64,000 bases of DNA from Anaeramoeba flamelloides (lineage: Eukaryota > Metamonada > Anaeramoebidae). Below, in pieces: positions 47,047-58,205 of this stretch. Where the stretch lies: contig JANTQA010000047.1 in assembly GCA_027625915.1 (NCBI GenBank), forward strand, positions 14,136,001 through 14,200,000, written 5' to 3'. The position numbers and the translations under genes were made by a program. Within the stretch, counting starts at the first letter, position 1; each line of letters begins with the position of its first letter. A model generated the notes under the pieces. That model saw nothing but the letters and a program-made list of their open reading frames with translations. It was not told where the DNA came from and did no database searches.

Positions 47047-47810
47047 TTTAAGGGATTAGCGTCACCATAGATTTCTCTATAATCAAAATATGTTGTAATT
47101 GGGTGTAAATGATATTCGTTCACCATGGCTCAAATCGCTTCTGTAACTCTAAAAAATCTATTATAAATCATATTGCACAATAAATTATTACATTTTTTAT
47201 TAATGATCACTATTGAAAAAGTTTCATTTTAAAAATTTGTTTTTTAATTCTTTTCCCAAATCTAAAAATTGAAACCCAAATTACAGTATTCTGGTATTTA
47301 ATAATTTAGATTTAGAACTTTGAAAAGTAACTATTTTTTTAATTTTGGAATTTCAAAGATCAACCCAATAATCATCAACATAAAAGCACAGAGACTGATT
47401 AGTTTTATTTGCTTTTGAGAATGCTAATTGTAGTACCAATATATTTTCATTATTTGAGAAATAATTAGTCAAAAAAATCTATTGGTTAATTATTTAATTT
47501 TTTAAAAAAAAACGAATTTTTTAGTAACTAATCTACATTTCACCACAATTTTAAGAAAGATATTTTGCAACTTTGTAGTCTGAATATTGATAATTCTACT
47601 TTTAAATTTATGGCGAAAAGCAGATTTTATTCTGAAATTTTTGGGTTTTTTATTAATATATAGATGATTTTTAATTGATAAGATCAACAAATATTACTAC
47701 TTGACCTGGGTTTTTATAAACATTTGAACACTGTAGCACTCATGCGGTTAAACCCAATAACAACATATTTTGATCCTAGGGTTCTCCTTGGTAGACCCTA
47801 ATCCCTTAAA
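47047..47810 (+). mobile_element. 764-bp TIR element (AAGGGATTAG family), copy 2
   Basis: The perfect 13-bp terminal inverted repeat TTTAAGGGATTAG (47047-47059 and 47798-47810) extends with mismatches for about 60 bp (ATCAAAATATGTTG(T/A)ATTGGG). The body matches 30737-31505 inverted. There is no coding frame. It abuts the next element with 25 bp between. Confidence 0.8.
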
Positions 47811-47835
47811 CAATAAACAATTCTTCCAATATAAT

Positions 47836-49043
47836 AGAGGTTTTGATGATAACATGATTAATTCACGATAAAGTTACAAAAATCGCGATAATTTCTATCA
47901 AATCGCGATAATATAAGAAAATCACGATACTCAATATTATCACGATAATATAACAAATCACGATAATTCTATAAAATCGCGATAAATGCCAAAATATCAC
48001 GATTAAAAAGTAATCGCGATAAAATAGTTGATGGGGTTTTGGGTTAATTGAGAAATATTTAAACAAAAAAATTTTTTTTGATCAAAAAATAGATTAGGTG
48101 AAAAAAAGTCATTCTTTGAAAAAACAACAAAAAAGATACTTGATCCAATCAAGTAGCAGATTCAAGTGTTTTACTGTGTTTTTATTTTGTGTGGTTGACA
48201 AACCTATCGATCCTTTAAGATCAACAACAATAAGAAATAAATAGAAATAAATATTTTTTCAGTTAATCGTGGTGTTGTAAATTGAGTTGAATAAAAGACC
48301 TTCTAAAACAACCAACCCTTTGTCCGTTCTTTAAAGAATGTGTTCTTGGGTTAAAAGATTTTCAATATTCTCCGAAAGCTAAAAGGGGTCGGTAAACTTT
48401 TCATTAGCTTTCACAACATCCTTTCCAGATAATCACCAATTATTAAAACTGTTTATAGATTTGTCTTCTTGTTCTTTTTCTTCTTCTTTGAGTATCTCTG
48501 TATTGGACAGAAAGCACAATTAGATCTTAGTGGTTTTGGTTTGATCGATCAACAATAAAAAGGAAAATTATTCTTTATTCTTTTTGCTATTTAAAATTGA
48601 GAATGTAACAACTAGATTGTAAGAAAACACATCTATCTTATATTCAATTATATTGTTAGAATGGGTAATTATTAGTTTGATCATAAAATTTGTGTGATAT
48701 TTGATATTTTTAAAAAAAAATGAAAAGAAAATAATTTTTTTCCAGAACAAACCAAACTCATACCCTTTACAAAAACTTTATACCTTTCAAAGTTTTCAAA
48801 CACTTGAAGACAGTAGACAAGACCCTTACAAACACTTTCAAACATTTATGAAAGGGGAAAGTGTTGTAAAAGTCTCAAGACTTTGTAAAAGTCAAGAGAT
48901 TTTTTTAAGGTAATCTAAAAAAAATAATTTTTCATTTTATCGCGATAATGTGAATATCCCAATAATATGAATATCGCGATTTTTAATATTTTTGCGATTT
49001 TATTGTTAATATCATGATTATATATGTTATCATCAAAACCTCT
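47836..49043 (+). mobile_element. 1208-bp element with ATCGCGATAA subterminal repeats
   Basis: The perfect 18-bp TIR is AGAGGTTTTGATGATAAC. Inside the left end (47870-48025) about nine degenerate copies of AAATCGCGATAAT occur, several self-complementary at TCGCGA. The right end (48930-49020) has three to four more. AAT flanks both sides, which could be a 3-bp target duplication. The GC-richer interior, 48740-48910, reads as a 70-residue frame without a domain. A half copy lies at 35275-35500. Confidence 0.8.
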
Positions 49044-49429
49044 AATGAACCAGGACAATTTGACTGTTGTAACATTCACAATTTTTCAAAATTTTTTGAT
49101 CAGAAAAAACAAATATTTGTTAATTTTCCACTTTTTGAATAACCTCAATTCTAATAAACACTCTGATGTTAAAAAAAACTTTTAATCAAAAAATATTTTT
49201 GAAAGAAATTTTACAATTTAAGTTGAAAACCCCTATTTCCAAGGTTCTATTATAGTTAAATTTAAAAGTAAAAAATTTGATAATTTTTTCAAAGTTAAGT
49301 TGTCATTCTGTTTTCATTTAAAAATATTTTAAATCTGAAGATTCTCTTTCAAATAGGAAATCAATTATTTAGACTTTTAATGTTTTATTTATTCTATTAA
49401 ATTCGAAAAAAATATTTTTTTTTTTGATT

Positions 49430-50160
49430 TTCTGTTAGGTTTTCTTAAGTTTTCTGTTTATTTGTGAAGTTTTCTAGGTTTTTTAGAGGTTTTCTATTTT
49501 ATTTGACTAGTGTTCTAGGCTTTTTTTTTACTTTAGAAATAAACGTAAAATTTATTAAAATTTTCTGTTTATTACTAAAGTAAAAACAACCTGACCAAAA
49601 TCAATAGATTTTATTAATAAAACATAAAACCTCAAGAAAAGTGTCGTTTAGTTTTTTTTACTCTTTGTAACAAAAATTAAATTTAATAAATTTTCTTGGC
49701 ATTTCAAAAATTAAAAAATAAAAATTCATTAAACTTTCTAGAATTTAAAAGAATTTTTTAAAATCTTAGCTTTTACTCTATTCTTTTGAATTTTAGAAAA
49801 GCTAGGCACTCTACGGCACTTGATGGACACTATCTTTTGGGTTTTTTTTTAATTTTTGAAATGCAAAGAAAATTTATTAAATTTTCTATTTATTTCAAAA
49901 AGTAAAAAAAAAAAACACCATTAGGTTTTCTTGGGTTTTCTGTTTATTTGGAAAATCTATTGATTTTCTTTAGGTTGTTTTTACATAGAAATAAACAGAA
50001 AATTTATAATAAATTTTCGTTTTATTTCTAAAGTAAAAAAAACCTAGAACACTTGTCAAATAAAAAAGAAAACCTCAAAAAACCCTAAAACACTTTAAAG
50101 TTAAGAAACAGAAAAATCCAAGAAAACATATAGACTCTACTATACTCTACAGAACTAGGT
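49430..50160. repeat. Palindromic-module cluster 4 (largest in this repeat)
   Basis: At least six hairpins: three of the GAAATAAACAGAAAATTT/TTCTGTTTATTTC type (about 49525-49600, 49845-49925, 49975-50050), one AATTTAAAAGAATT/ATTCTTTTGAATTTTAG type (49735-49805), and TGTTTATTTGG/ATTTTATTTGAC types. The boundary word GGCACTCTACGGCACTTGAT lies in the middle (49804), and a degenerate one (ACTCTACTATACTCTACAG) lies at the right edge. This suggests that two units are stacked. Confidence 0.7.
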
Positions 50161-50372
50161 GTAACGAAATATTTTTTCATCAGTTATTTTTTTTCTGTAT
50201 TTGAGTTTATTTAGATGAGGGGGGTGTTTTTTAAACTTTTTGTTATTATCTCTTCAAAAAAATCTCATAAAGTTGATTTTAATGAAAATTCATTGTTGCG
50301 CATTATTTAAAAAAATATAAATCCCAAAATAGACAATTTTTTCTGGATTATAGACTTCTAAAAATCGTAATA

Positions 50373-50543
50373 CCACCAGTTTCACTTTTAAGACACAAAC
50401 TTTGAACGAAATTTAAGTCACAAAAAAAATCTCAAATTAAGGCACAAAATTCAAATTCTAGTAAAATAAATTGTAAAAAATAAAATTACAAATTTTGTGC
50501 CTTAATTTGAGATTTTTTTGTGCCTTAAAAGTGAAACTGACTG
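50373..50543. mobile_element. Hairpin MITE, copy 5
   Basis: TA-flanked; the left tip is mutated (CCACCAGTTTCAC), the right tip is GTGAAACTGACTG. At 171 bp it lacks about 25 bases of the right arm. The homologous position in the other copy of the host repeat (about 13581-13584) is empty. Confidence 0.85.
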
Positions 50544-52514
50544 TAATAGAAACAACAATAAACACAATATACCAAGATTTTTAAAAACTGGAATGTTGAT
50601 TATATGTCTTAGTATACGGGGACAATGTTTTTTTTAAAGAATTTGTTTTAATGAATATAGAAAGCTAAATTCGATTAGAATATTGTTAAAACCAGCTCCC
50701 AATTCATTATTTGAGTTCGACAAACCCCCATAATCTTTTACTTAAAATCGAAAAAAAATAAAAAAATGTTCAACGTTTTATTATTTTGTAGTTACTAAAA
50801 TCAAAATCATTTCAAGACCTGTCAATAATGGTTTGAGATTGCTGGTTTTTCTACCAAAATTTGAATAAATAACGAAAGTAATTTTATTTCTTTTTAAAAA
50901 TTGAAATTTCATTAAAATTATTTTCTTGAAAAAATACAACTCCTGTTTTTTTGTCCCGAGTGGAAAACAATCCACCAAAACAAAACAATTTTTAAACCAA
51001 AATTGAAATTAAACTATTCTTTCCAAGTGTTGAGAAAATAAATTGCTCTTTTTTGATCTTTTCTTCAACTAAAAAAAGATAAAATATAATTACTACCAAA
51101 CATTCAAGCTACAAACAGTTTTATTCCTGATGTTTATTTGTAATTTTTGAAATCCATTTTGTAATAAATAATCTCAAAAAGTAAATCTCATGAATGATAA
51201 TGAGTACCAAATCCCCGATGTCTATTATGGATTTAATTTTTGAAAAGAAAATTTCATTTCAAAAAAAGGCATTAAACACAACTTTCCAGTCTTTTACAAA
51301 AAAATAAATAACGTTTTGTCCTTTAGAATTCAAAATAGAATCAGTCGTTTTCCAAATTTATTATTCCAAAAAAAAATAGAATAGTACCTTCTTATTTTTC
51401 GAAAAATTGTAGTATTTCAAGACATTTAGTTTTTTATTACAAATCTATTTTGTATCAATCTCTTACGATCAAAAAACCGAGTATCTAAACTTTTTTAACC
51501 ATTTTAAATTCACCTTTCAACAAGTAACCATTCATTCAATTCCAAATTAATAGATTTTTAATTATGTTTCCAAAATAACAAAAAATGTTTCAGTTTTTTC
51601 TCTTTGAATTTTTTTCTTTATTAGTTTATTGATCAACAATTCCCATTCAATTTTGAATAATAATATAAGAGAGAATATTATTTTTGGTGCCCATTACTGG
51701 AAATTAGAAAAAATAAAAAATACCGAAATTGTCGAGAAAGACATATGTGAATAAACTCGATTAACAAGAACGAAATGATAATTGAAGTAATAGATTTATC
51801 TAATTTAGAATTTGCAATGGTATTTTTTCATAATAATGTTTTGTCATAGTATCGAAAATTTTTTTCAGAACTTAATTTTGTTTGACTACAAACCCCCATA
51901 ATTAGAATTAATATAAATAAAGCCTTCGAAGTTGTTAATAAACAGTCACCTTTTTGATTGTTAAAAGAAATAATTGTAAATTAGTAGAAAAATATTTATA
52001 AACGCTCATTATTAAACAATACTGGATTTTTTTTGGAATTAATTAATTTTATATTATCATTTGGTATACTTTTGTGGAAATTCACTTATATTTCATAGAC
52101 TTTGAACCAGTTTTGGCAAATAAATTACGATTTAAGAAGTGGGTTATCACATGAATTCAAAGTACGCAAAAGACGAAAACGAAATTATAGGAAATCAGTA
52201 ACTGTAACTCTGAACTTATACAAACCCTTGATAAAAATGATAACTGGTATTATTTTAGTGAATTCAAAAAAAAAATAAAATACTGATTATAATTCTTGGT
52301 TGGTGTTTTTTTTTTATTATCACCAAGAGAGAATAATAATTTGATTTTTTTTTGGAGAAATGAACAAAATTGCAAGAGTTATTGTTAAGAACAGGCTATT
52401 TAATACCAATAATTAAAATACAAACAAATCAAAAAAACCAACTAATATATTTTTATTTTTTCTTGAAAATAAATAACAAAACAATTCAAAAAAATTTAAT
52501 ATAAATTAACACTA

Positions 52515-52711
52515 CAGTCAGTTTCAAATTAAGGCACAACCTTTTCACAAAATTCAAGGCAGAAAAATATCTCAAATTAAAGCACAAAAATTTGTAATTT
52601 TTTTTTTACACAAATTATTTTACTACAATTTGAATAATGTGCCTTAATTTGGGATTTTTTTTGTATCATAATTCTCGTTGAATTTTGTGTCTTAAAAGTG
52701 GAAGAAGGGGT
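52515..52711. mobile_element. Hairpin MITE, copy 6 (decayed)
   Basis: It starts CAGTCAGTTTCAAATTAAGG after TA. The right arm ends CTTAAAAGTGGAAGAAGGGG with the tip degraded. The A/T loop is as in the other copies. Confidence 0.75.
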
Positions 52712-55059
52712 AATACCGAATTTCCAAAAAAAAAAAATCAATTTTCAAGTGCCCAACTTAAACAAATTGATCAATTTGATCAAGAAATTTTTAACTGAAA
52801 TTTTTTTATTATGATAGTATGTTAAAAACATTTTAATCAGAGCTGTACGATCATTAAAAGACTCTATTAATTTTCACCTTTTTTTTTTTTGAAAATTAGT
52901 ATAAGAAGCGTTTTTCGATCTTCATAAATTTTATTAAAAACGATTGGACCAACAACTCATCTAATTTAAATAATTAGAAACTCTCAACATCATCCCTAAA
53001 AGGTTATTTTGAATAACAAAAAATAACAATTCTTACTTTGAAAATAGCATAAATTGAAAGAGTAAGCAAGAGTCAAGAAGTTGATCTAAAGGATAGACAA
53101 ATTAAATAATCATTCTAGACATTTTTTTGTGATTTTCCCCTAACCCTCAAGAAAATGATAACTCTCGTAAGTAATATAATAAAACAGTTAAATAGATTGA
53201 CTGTAGCATTACAACAAGCAATAGAGATCTTAAAAAAAATCAAAAGACAAAATATTTAGATATAGTGTGATTAAATTGTAATTTTTTGATAAAACAATTA
53301 GTAAACACATTTTTTTACACTTTTTAAAAAATATCATTTCGGTGAATATTGACATTTTACGAAGTCTATTTTCAACAGTTTATTAAAAAAAATGAATTAT
53401 TTAAATCATATCTTTATTGAAATATATTAATTTTTTAATAAATAGGGATTGAATATATTCGAGTATAGTATTTGTGACGATCAACCAAAAAAGGAAAAAA
53501 TAAATTTAATCTATCTGAACCAATTTTCTTTTATTTCTTTCTTAGGCAATCAGAATTTTTTGAGAATTGGAATCTCCAAAATTTACAAGTAGAGAATATC
53601 ATGGTGAATATATTTTAAAAGTATGGAATGTTGTAGTCGAGTACTGTTCCTTTAAATAACATCATTTTTTTTATCGATTTTGTTTTCACATATCAATACT
53701 TATCAATAACATATTAATAAAGTTGTGATTAATATTTTTGAACTTTCCCAGACAAAGAAAGTGAAGTTTTCATTATTGCCTACACTTCTTATTTAAAAAT
53801 TCAAACTTTTTAACCAATGAGAAAAGTTGAAAACAAGAGACTTAACCATTTTTAGAGCAATTTCAATATTTTTTGGTACATCTTACTTTTTTTTATTGGA
53901 AATGTTATACCTATTTATTGTTTTGTTTTTATCAAAGGAACAAGAGTCAGTCTTTTCTCAAGGCTGCATTCAAACTTGAAACATACACCGTTATCTTCTT
54001 TTTGGGAATTGAATTGTTCTAATTTCAAATAATTGGTTATTTCTTTAACATCAATTGACATTTTAAGGACATACTTTGAACATAAGTCAAGGTTCAAAAA
54101 AACTTCATAAATAAGGATCTAGTTACTTGCTACGAATTATTCCATACTCAAAGGTAGCCAACCCATTAAAAGCAATATTGTAAAATTACACCACTTTTGG
54201 TTGTAAAAAATTCACATAACAACAAAAAAATTAATAGGATCTCAATTATATAATTATTATGAAGAAAAAATGCAAAATTAAAAAAAAAAAAATATAAAAT
54301 GATTTTGTTAAGCATTTGTAAACCAATAATTTGACCCACTTTCAGTCGTGGTACCATTTTTCTGAATTCTTATTATGTATTCAGAATTTTTTTTTTTCAA
54401 AATCTAATGAAAAAAAGAGAGAAAATATAATTTTATAATACTTCAAATACACTATTACGCTTGCACAGGTGGTAGAGAACTTTTTCATGCTTATCAAGTT
54501 TTTTCATACAATAACCATAAGATCAAGAAGCATAAGTGAACCAGTTAAAATTATTGTTATAATATAAATTAATAAATAGGTTGAGTTTATTTCATTATTT
54601 GAATTAGCGATTGGATTTCAATGTTCTGTAAAAAAATTTTTGTTCATGAAACAAGTAAGTTCTTCGTTTTTTTTTTTTTTTTTTTTTTTTTTTGAGAAAG
54701 AATGAGGAGGAGAAATGATCAAAAAGGTGGTTTGATCAAGAAAACTATTTTTTAAAGTTACAAAAGATGACAAAAATAAATTCTACTGTTTTTTTTTTTG
54801 ATAATGATTTTAAAATTCTTTTTTTTTCAAAATAAAAATCAACCAAATGTTGAATTACGCCATAAAATAAGTAAAGTGTATATTTCAAAACAAAAAAAAC
54901 AAGCAACAACAATGAATAAAATTTAAAGCATATTGATTTTAGTGTGTTGATTGAAATGCTTGAGCAATTACAAATTGTTTCAGCATGAGTGCAAATTGGT
55001 GAAATTAATCTTTTGTGGTAAAAAGTAAAAAAAAAGAAAAAACAAATATTTGGGATGAA
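52712..55059. other. Intergenic, no gene seen
   Basis: AT-rich, with a T-run of about 25 bases at 54669-54693. Short frames (for example minus 53915-54097) have no recognisable domain. Confidence 0.45.
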
Positions 55060-55976
55060 TTATTTTTCGTCTTCTTCTTCTTCTTGCTCTTCTTCTTCTT
55101 CTTGCTCTTCTTGCTCTTCTTGCTCTTCTTGCTCTTCTTGCTCTTCTTGCTCTTCTTTTTCTTCTTGTTCATCACTGTTTAAATTATCAAGAATTTCTTC
55201 TTCTTCTTCTTCTTTGCCTTGATCAGATTCCTTTTGATCGTTATTTTTTCTATATTCGTCAAGCTCGTTATCAAGATAATTTTCAGCTTGATCTGGGTTC
55301 TTGAGTAAATATTTTTCAAGTTCTTTATCTAAATCTTCTTCATTTAATTTTTTTCTTTGATCTTGGTTTGATCTACGCCTTCCTCGGCCTCGGCCTCGGC
55401 CTCTTCCTTCTCTTCCTCGATTAAACTTATCTCTTCCTCCTCTTCCTCTTCTCCCTCTTCCTCCTCTTCCCCTTCCTCTTCCTCTTCCTCTTCTCCCTCT
55501 TCCTATTCTTTCATATTCTCCTCTTCTTTCATATTCTCCTCTTCTTCTTCCTCCATTTCGATCTTCTCTTTCACGAAAGATATTTCTTCGTCTAAATTGT
55601 TGGAATAAAAATTAGAGTAAAAAAAAATTAAATTGCATTAAGTTTTATGTTTGTAAAAATTGTTTTATTTGTAATTAAAAGAATTGTTGGATGAGGTTAA
55701 ATTTGGGTGGTTAAAGTTAAGGAAAAAGTGGTACGTAAATTTGTAAAGTTTAGTTGAAAAAACATTTCAAAAAAAAATAAAATAAAAAAAAAAATAATAA
55801 AAAATTTTGTTTGGTAATTACCTATCAGATCTTGATGAACTAAAATCACGATCACGTACACTTCTTGATTTTCGAATAACTTTATCACTACGATCACTTC
55901 TTGAGTTTCCCCCACTCATTCTTGTAAATCGATCACTTAGTGTTGAACCTTGGTTACTAGATCTAATTCGACTCAT
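55060..55976 (-). CDS. RGG-rich FoP/CHTOP-like mRNA export adaptor
   Basis: Two exons, 55976-55822 and 55591-55060, join across a 230-bp intron (GTAATT donor, TTTAG acceptor) in phase 2 and give 228 residues. An in-frame TAA lies 9 bases upstream of the ATG. Residues 1-52 are S/R-rich (MSRIRSSNQGSTLSDRF). Residues about 53-115 are R/G repeats (GRGRRGRGRGRG), a typical arginine-methylation and RNA-binding region. Residues about 125-165 carry the C-terminal duplication motif of Friend-of-PRMT1/CHTOP, also the UAP56-binding motif of ALYREF: EEDLDKELEKYLLKN followed by YLDNELDEY. The tail is E/Q repeats (EEQEEQ) encoded by a GAAGAGCAA microsatellite. These proteins recruit the UAP56 helicase and TREX and hand mRNA to the export receptor in the nucleus. 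No RRM is present, so CHTOP is a closer analogue than ALYREF. Neither exon forms a long frame by itself from an ATG. Confidence 0.8.
55592..55821 (-). other. Intron of the FoP/CHTOP-like gene
   Basis: 230 bp, donor GTAATTACC, acceptor ACAATTTAG. Unspliced reading stops at once (GAT AGG TAA). Splicing continues S/R-rich to R/G-rich sequence in frame. Confidence 0.8.
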
Positions 55977-56738
55977 AAGAAATTATAATAAAAAAAGAAA
56001 AAAAGCAAAAAATGAAAAAAATGGTTACTTGTTTCGATTTAATTTTGAATTCTTATGAGAATTATTCAGTTCTGATACTTACCCTTTCGTTGTTTTAATT
56101 GGACTAGACACCAAAACATTATTCAATTGTTGGGTTTATAATGTTTTCTCAAACTTTTCCTGTTAATTAGTTTTGAAGTGACAATAAATTTATAATCCAG
56201 TAATTAAGTGCAAATTTGTTTTTGTTGTTTAAAAATCTTTTTTATTATTTCTAACGATCTTCAAAATTGTCAAGCATTCCCTTTCAAAAATTAAACAGCT
56301 TTCAAAGAAAATAATATCGGGGTGGGTTTTTTGAACTGTGTAATTTCAATTTACCATTAAAAGCCTTGGTTCACAAATCGAAATTTTTTTCTTTTTTTTA
56401 TGAGAGTATTTAAAAAAATCAAAACAAAATGTTTAAGTTTTTTTGTTTCAAGATAAAGAACTACATCTATTTTTAAAACAGTCGAATAAACCCCTTTTTT
56501 TTGAATAAACATAAGAGGGGTTGTTATTTTTGTCAATTGTAAGATAATCTTCTTGATTTGTGGATAAAAATTTGAAAGTTTATTGGGTTTTTTTATTAAT
56601 GTTTGTCTAATAACCAGGAATTCATTTTTACAACAGTACCCTTTGTAGATAAAAAAACCATCAATTATTGAAGTGTTATTGTTGATCTCATTTTATTGTA
56701 AAGTTTCGTTTTAGGAATTGCGCGAGATGAACTAAATA
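55977..56738. other. 5' flank of the FoP/CHTOP-like gene
   Basis: AT-rich. No other gene or repeat boundary is seen up to the TIR element at 56739. Confidence 0.4.
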
Positions 56739-57766
56739 CAGTATGTTCAATAACCCGTGTCGGCGTTTTAAAATGTGTTTTTGAAAATTATTTGTGTTGT
56801 TTTTTGAAATAACTGTGGTTTTTTTTTTAAACGTTTTTTTTTTTTCTTTAGCTGTGGTTTTCTGTTTTTATTTTGTGTTCAACAAACAAATACAGTTTAG
56901 TTTAACTATACTTTCAAATCAACCAATACGTACAATAGATCATATGATCATTGTGTTTTTCTATAACTTTCAAGACCAATCTCCTGATAAAAGAGATCTA
57001 ATTGAACCAAATTTAAACAAAACACCCAGAAATATTAAAACCCAAATCTTTCTGTTTGAATAAATACAAAAAAAAATCAATAAAAAGGATAAAACAAGTT
57101 CCTTAAAAACTTTTTTGCTTGTACCTCGGCATATTAACAAAATGAGATATCAATTTTGCAAAGTTTTTTTAAAAAAGCTATGATCCAAAAATTTCAATTC
57201 ATTTTCTTTTTTCCTTTCGCCAATCGTCTTCAAATCATATCTTGTATTTGGTTTAATTATTTACTTGTTTTTTTTTGCCTATATTGGAGGAGATAAGAAT
57301 CCAAAATGAAAGAATATTTCATATTGAATCAAAAGTTAATTAGACGATATTTTATCTGATCTAAAATTCTACAAGAACATACCCAATGACCAAATTATTT
57401 ATAAATCAATTCATTTTTAACAAGTTTAATAATGAGAGGAAATTAAATCTCTTATAAGATCAATTTTCATTGATTATAATAAGATCTTTCAATTATTCAT
57501 TTAAAATAGAAGAAATAATATTTTAGAAAACTTTGAATAAAAATTTCTTTTATAGCTTTGAGAATGACAGTAATATTGTCAAGATATAGTTCCTTTTTAA
57601 AAATAAGCACACTTTTGAAAACTATTAATTATTGACCACAATTAAAAAACGAAAACAACTGAAAAAAGTTGGATAACAACAGTTACAAACACGTTTTTCA
57701 AAAAACCACAGTTAAATTTTAAAAAACGACAATTATTTAAGTCGACACGGGTTATTTAACATACTG
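56739..57766. mobile_element. 1028-bp TIR element, TA target
   Basis: The terminal repeats CAGTATGTT(C/A)AATAACC plus CGTGTCG are 24 bp long with one mismatch, and a TA lies directly outside each end. Looser complementarity continues inward (AACTGTGGTTTTTT, TTTAAACG). The tips starting CAGT and the TA duplication point to the Tc1/mariner group. The interior contains no transposase: the frame at 56794-57063 is hydrophobic and domainless. Non-autonomous. Confidence 0.85.
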
Positions 57767-57918
57767 TAATTAAAACGAAAGGAATTTTTCTGAATTGATA
57801 AGAGACAAATAACAGACTTTTTATCAATATAATTTGAATAACAGTAGAATCTTTCACCAATTAAAAAGGAAATCCAAAATGAAGTTTAATAAAAAAACAA
57901 TCTTATCAAAGAATTGTC

Positions 57919-58137
57919 TACTATTAATTGTAAAATAAAAAGATCAAAATTTTCAGTCAAACTTTGTAAAAAAATCACCATCCTAAGAATTAAAAAAAGT
58001 CTCCTAAAACCCCAATTCTAAAAGGAAAATAATAATTTAGGGTTTTTTATTTAAAAATTTGAAATCACTGATGAATAAAATCTTTTTTTGGAAAGCTGAA
58101 TGAAAATTCTGTTTCATTTATTTTGGAACAAATAGTA
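57919..58137. mobile_element. 219-bp MITE (TACTATT..TTG family), copy 3
   Basis: The best-preserved copy: TACTATTAATTGTAAAATAA at the left, with the inverted TTATTTTGGAACAAATAGTA at the right. It also has AAAATTTTCAGTCAAACTTT against AAAGCTGAATGAAAATTCT. Compare 29718-29947 and 46724-46953. Confidence 0.8.
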
Positions 58138-58146
58138 TAGAAAAGA

Positions 58147-58205
58147 TTGTATTTTTTTTTTTTATTGTAATTTAAGGGAGAAGTTTAAAATTCCTCTAAT
58201 TTACT
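58147..58205 (-). mobile_element. LINE 3' tail, minus strand
   Basis: The reverse complement reads GAGGAATTTTAAACTTCTCC, then CTTAAATTACAATAAAA plus A-run, the same tail as at 1640-1685. Confidence 0.75.

Larger units (their letters stand above)
49080..51800 (+). repeat. Long dispersed repeat, copy 2 (expanded)
   Basis: Homologous to 12745-13690. It is longer because its palindromic cluster has grown to about 730 bp (49430-50160), a MITE sits at 50373-50543, and about 1.1 kb is inserted between the CAACAATAAACACAATA block and the block with CGATTAACAAGAACGAAATG (51750-51790). No coding frame is supported. Confidence 0.6.

Noticed and set aside
53915-54097. 60-residue minus-strand frame
   Set aside because: No domain and no splice-site support. 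The length is unremarkable for this composition.
56794-57063. 89-residue frame inside the 1028-bp TIR element
   Set aside because: Hydrophobic low-complexity start, no transposase motif. Probably chance within a non-autonomous element.
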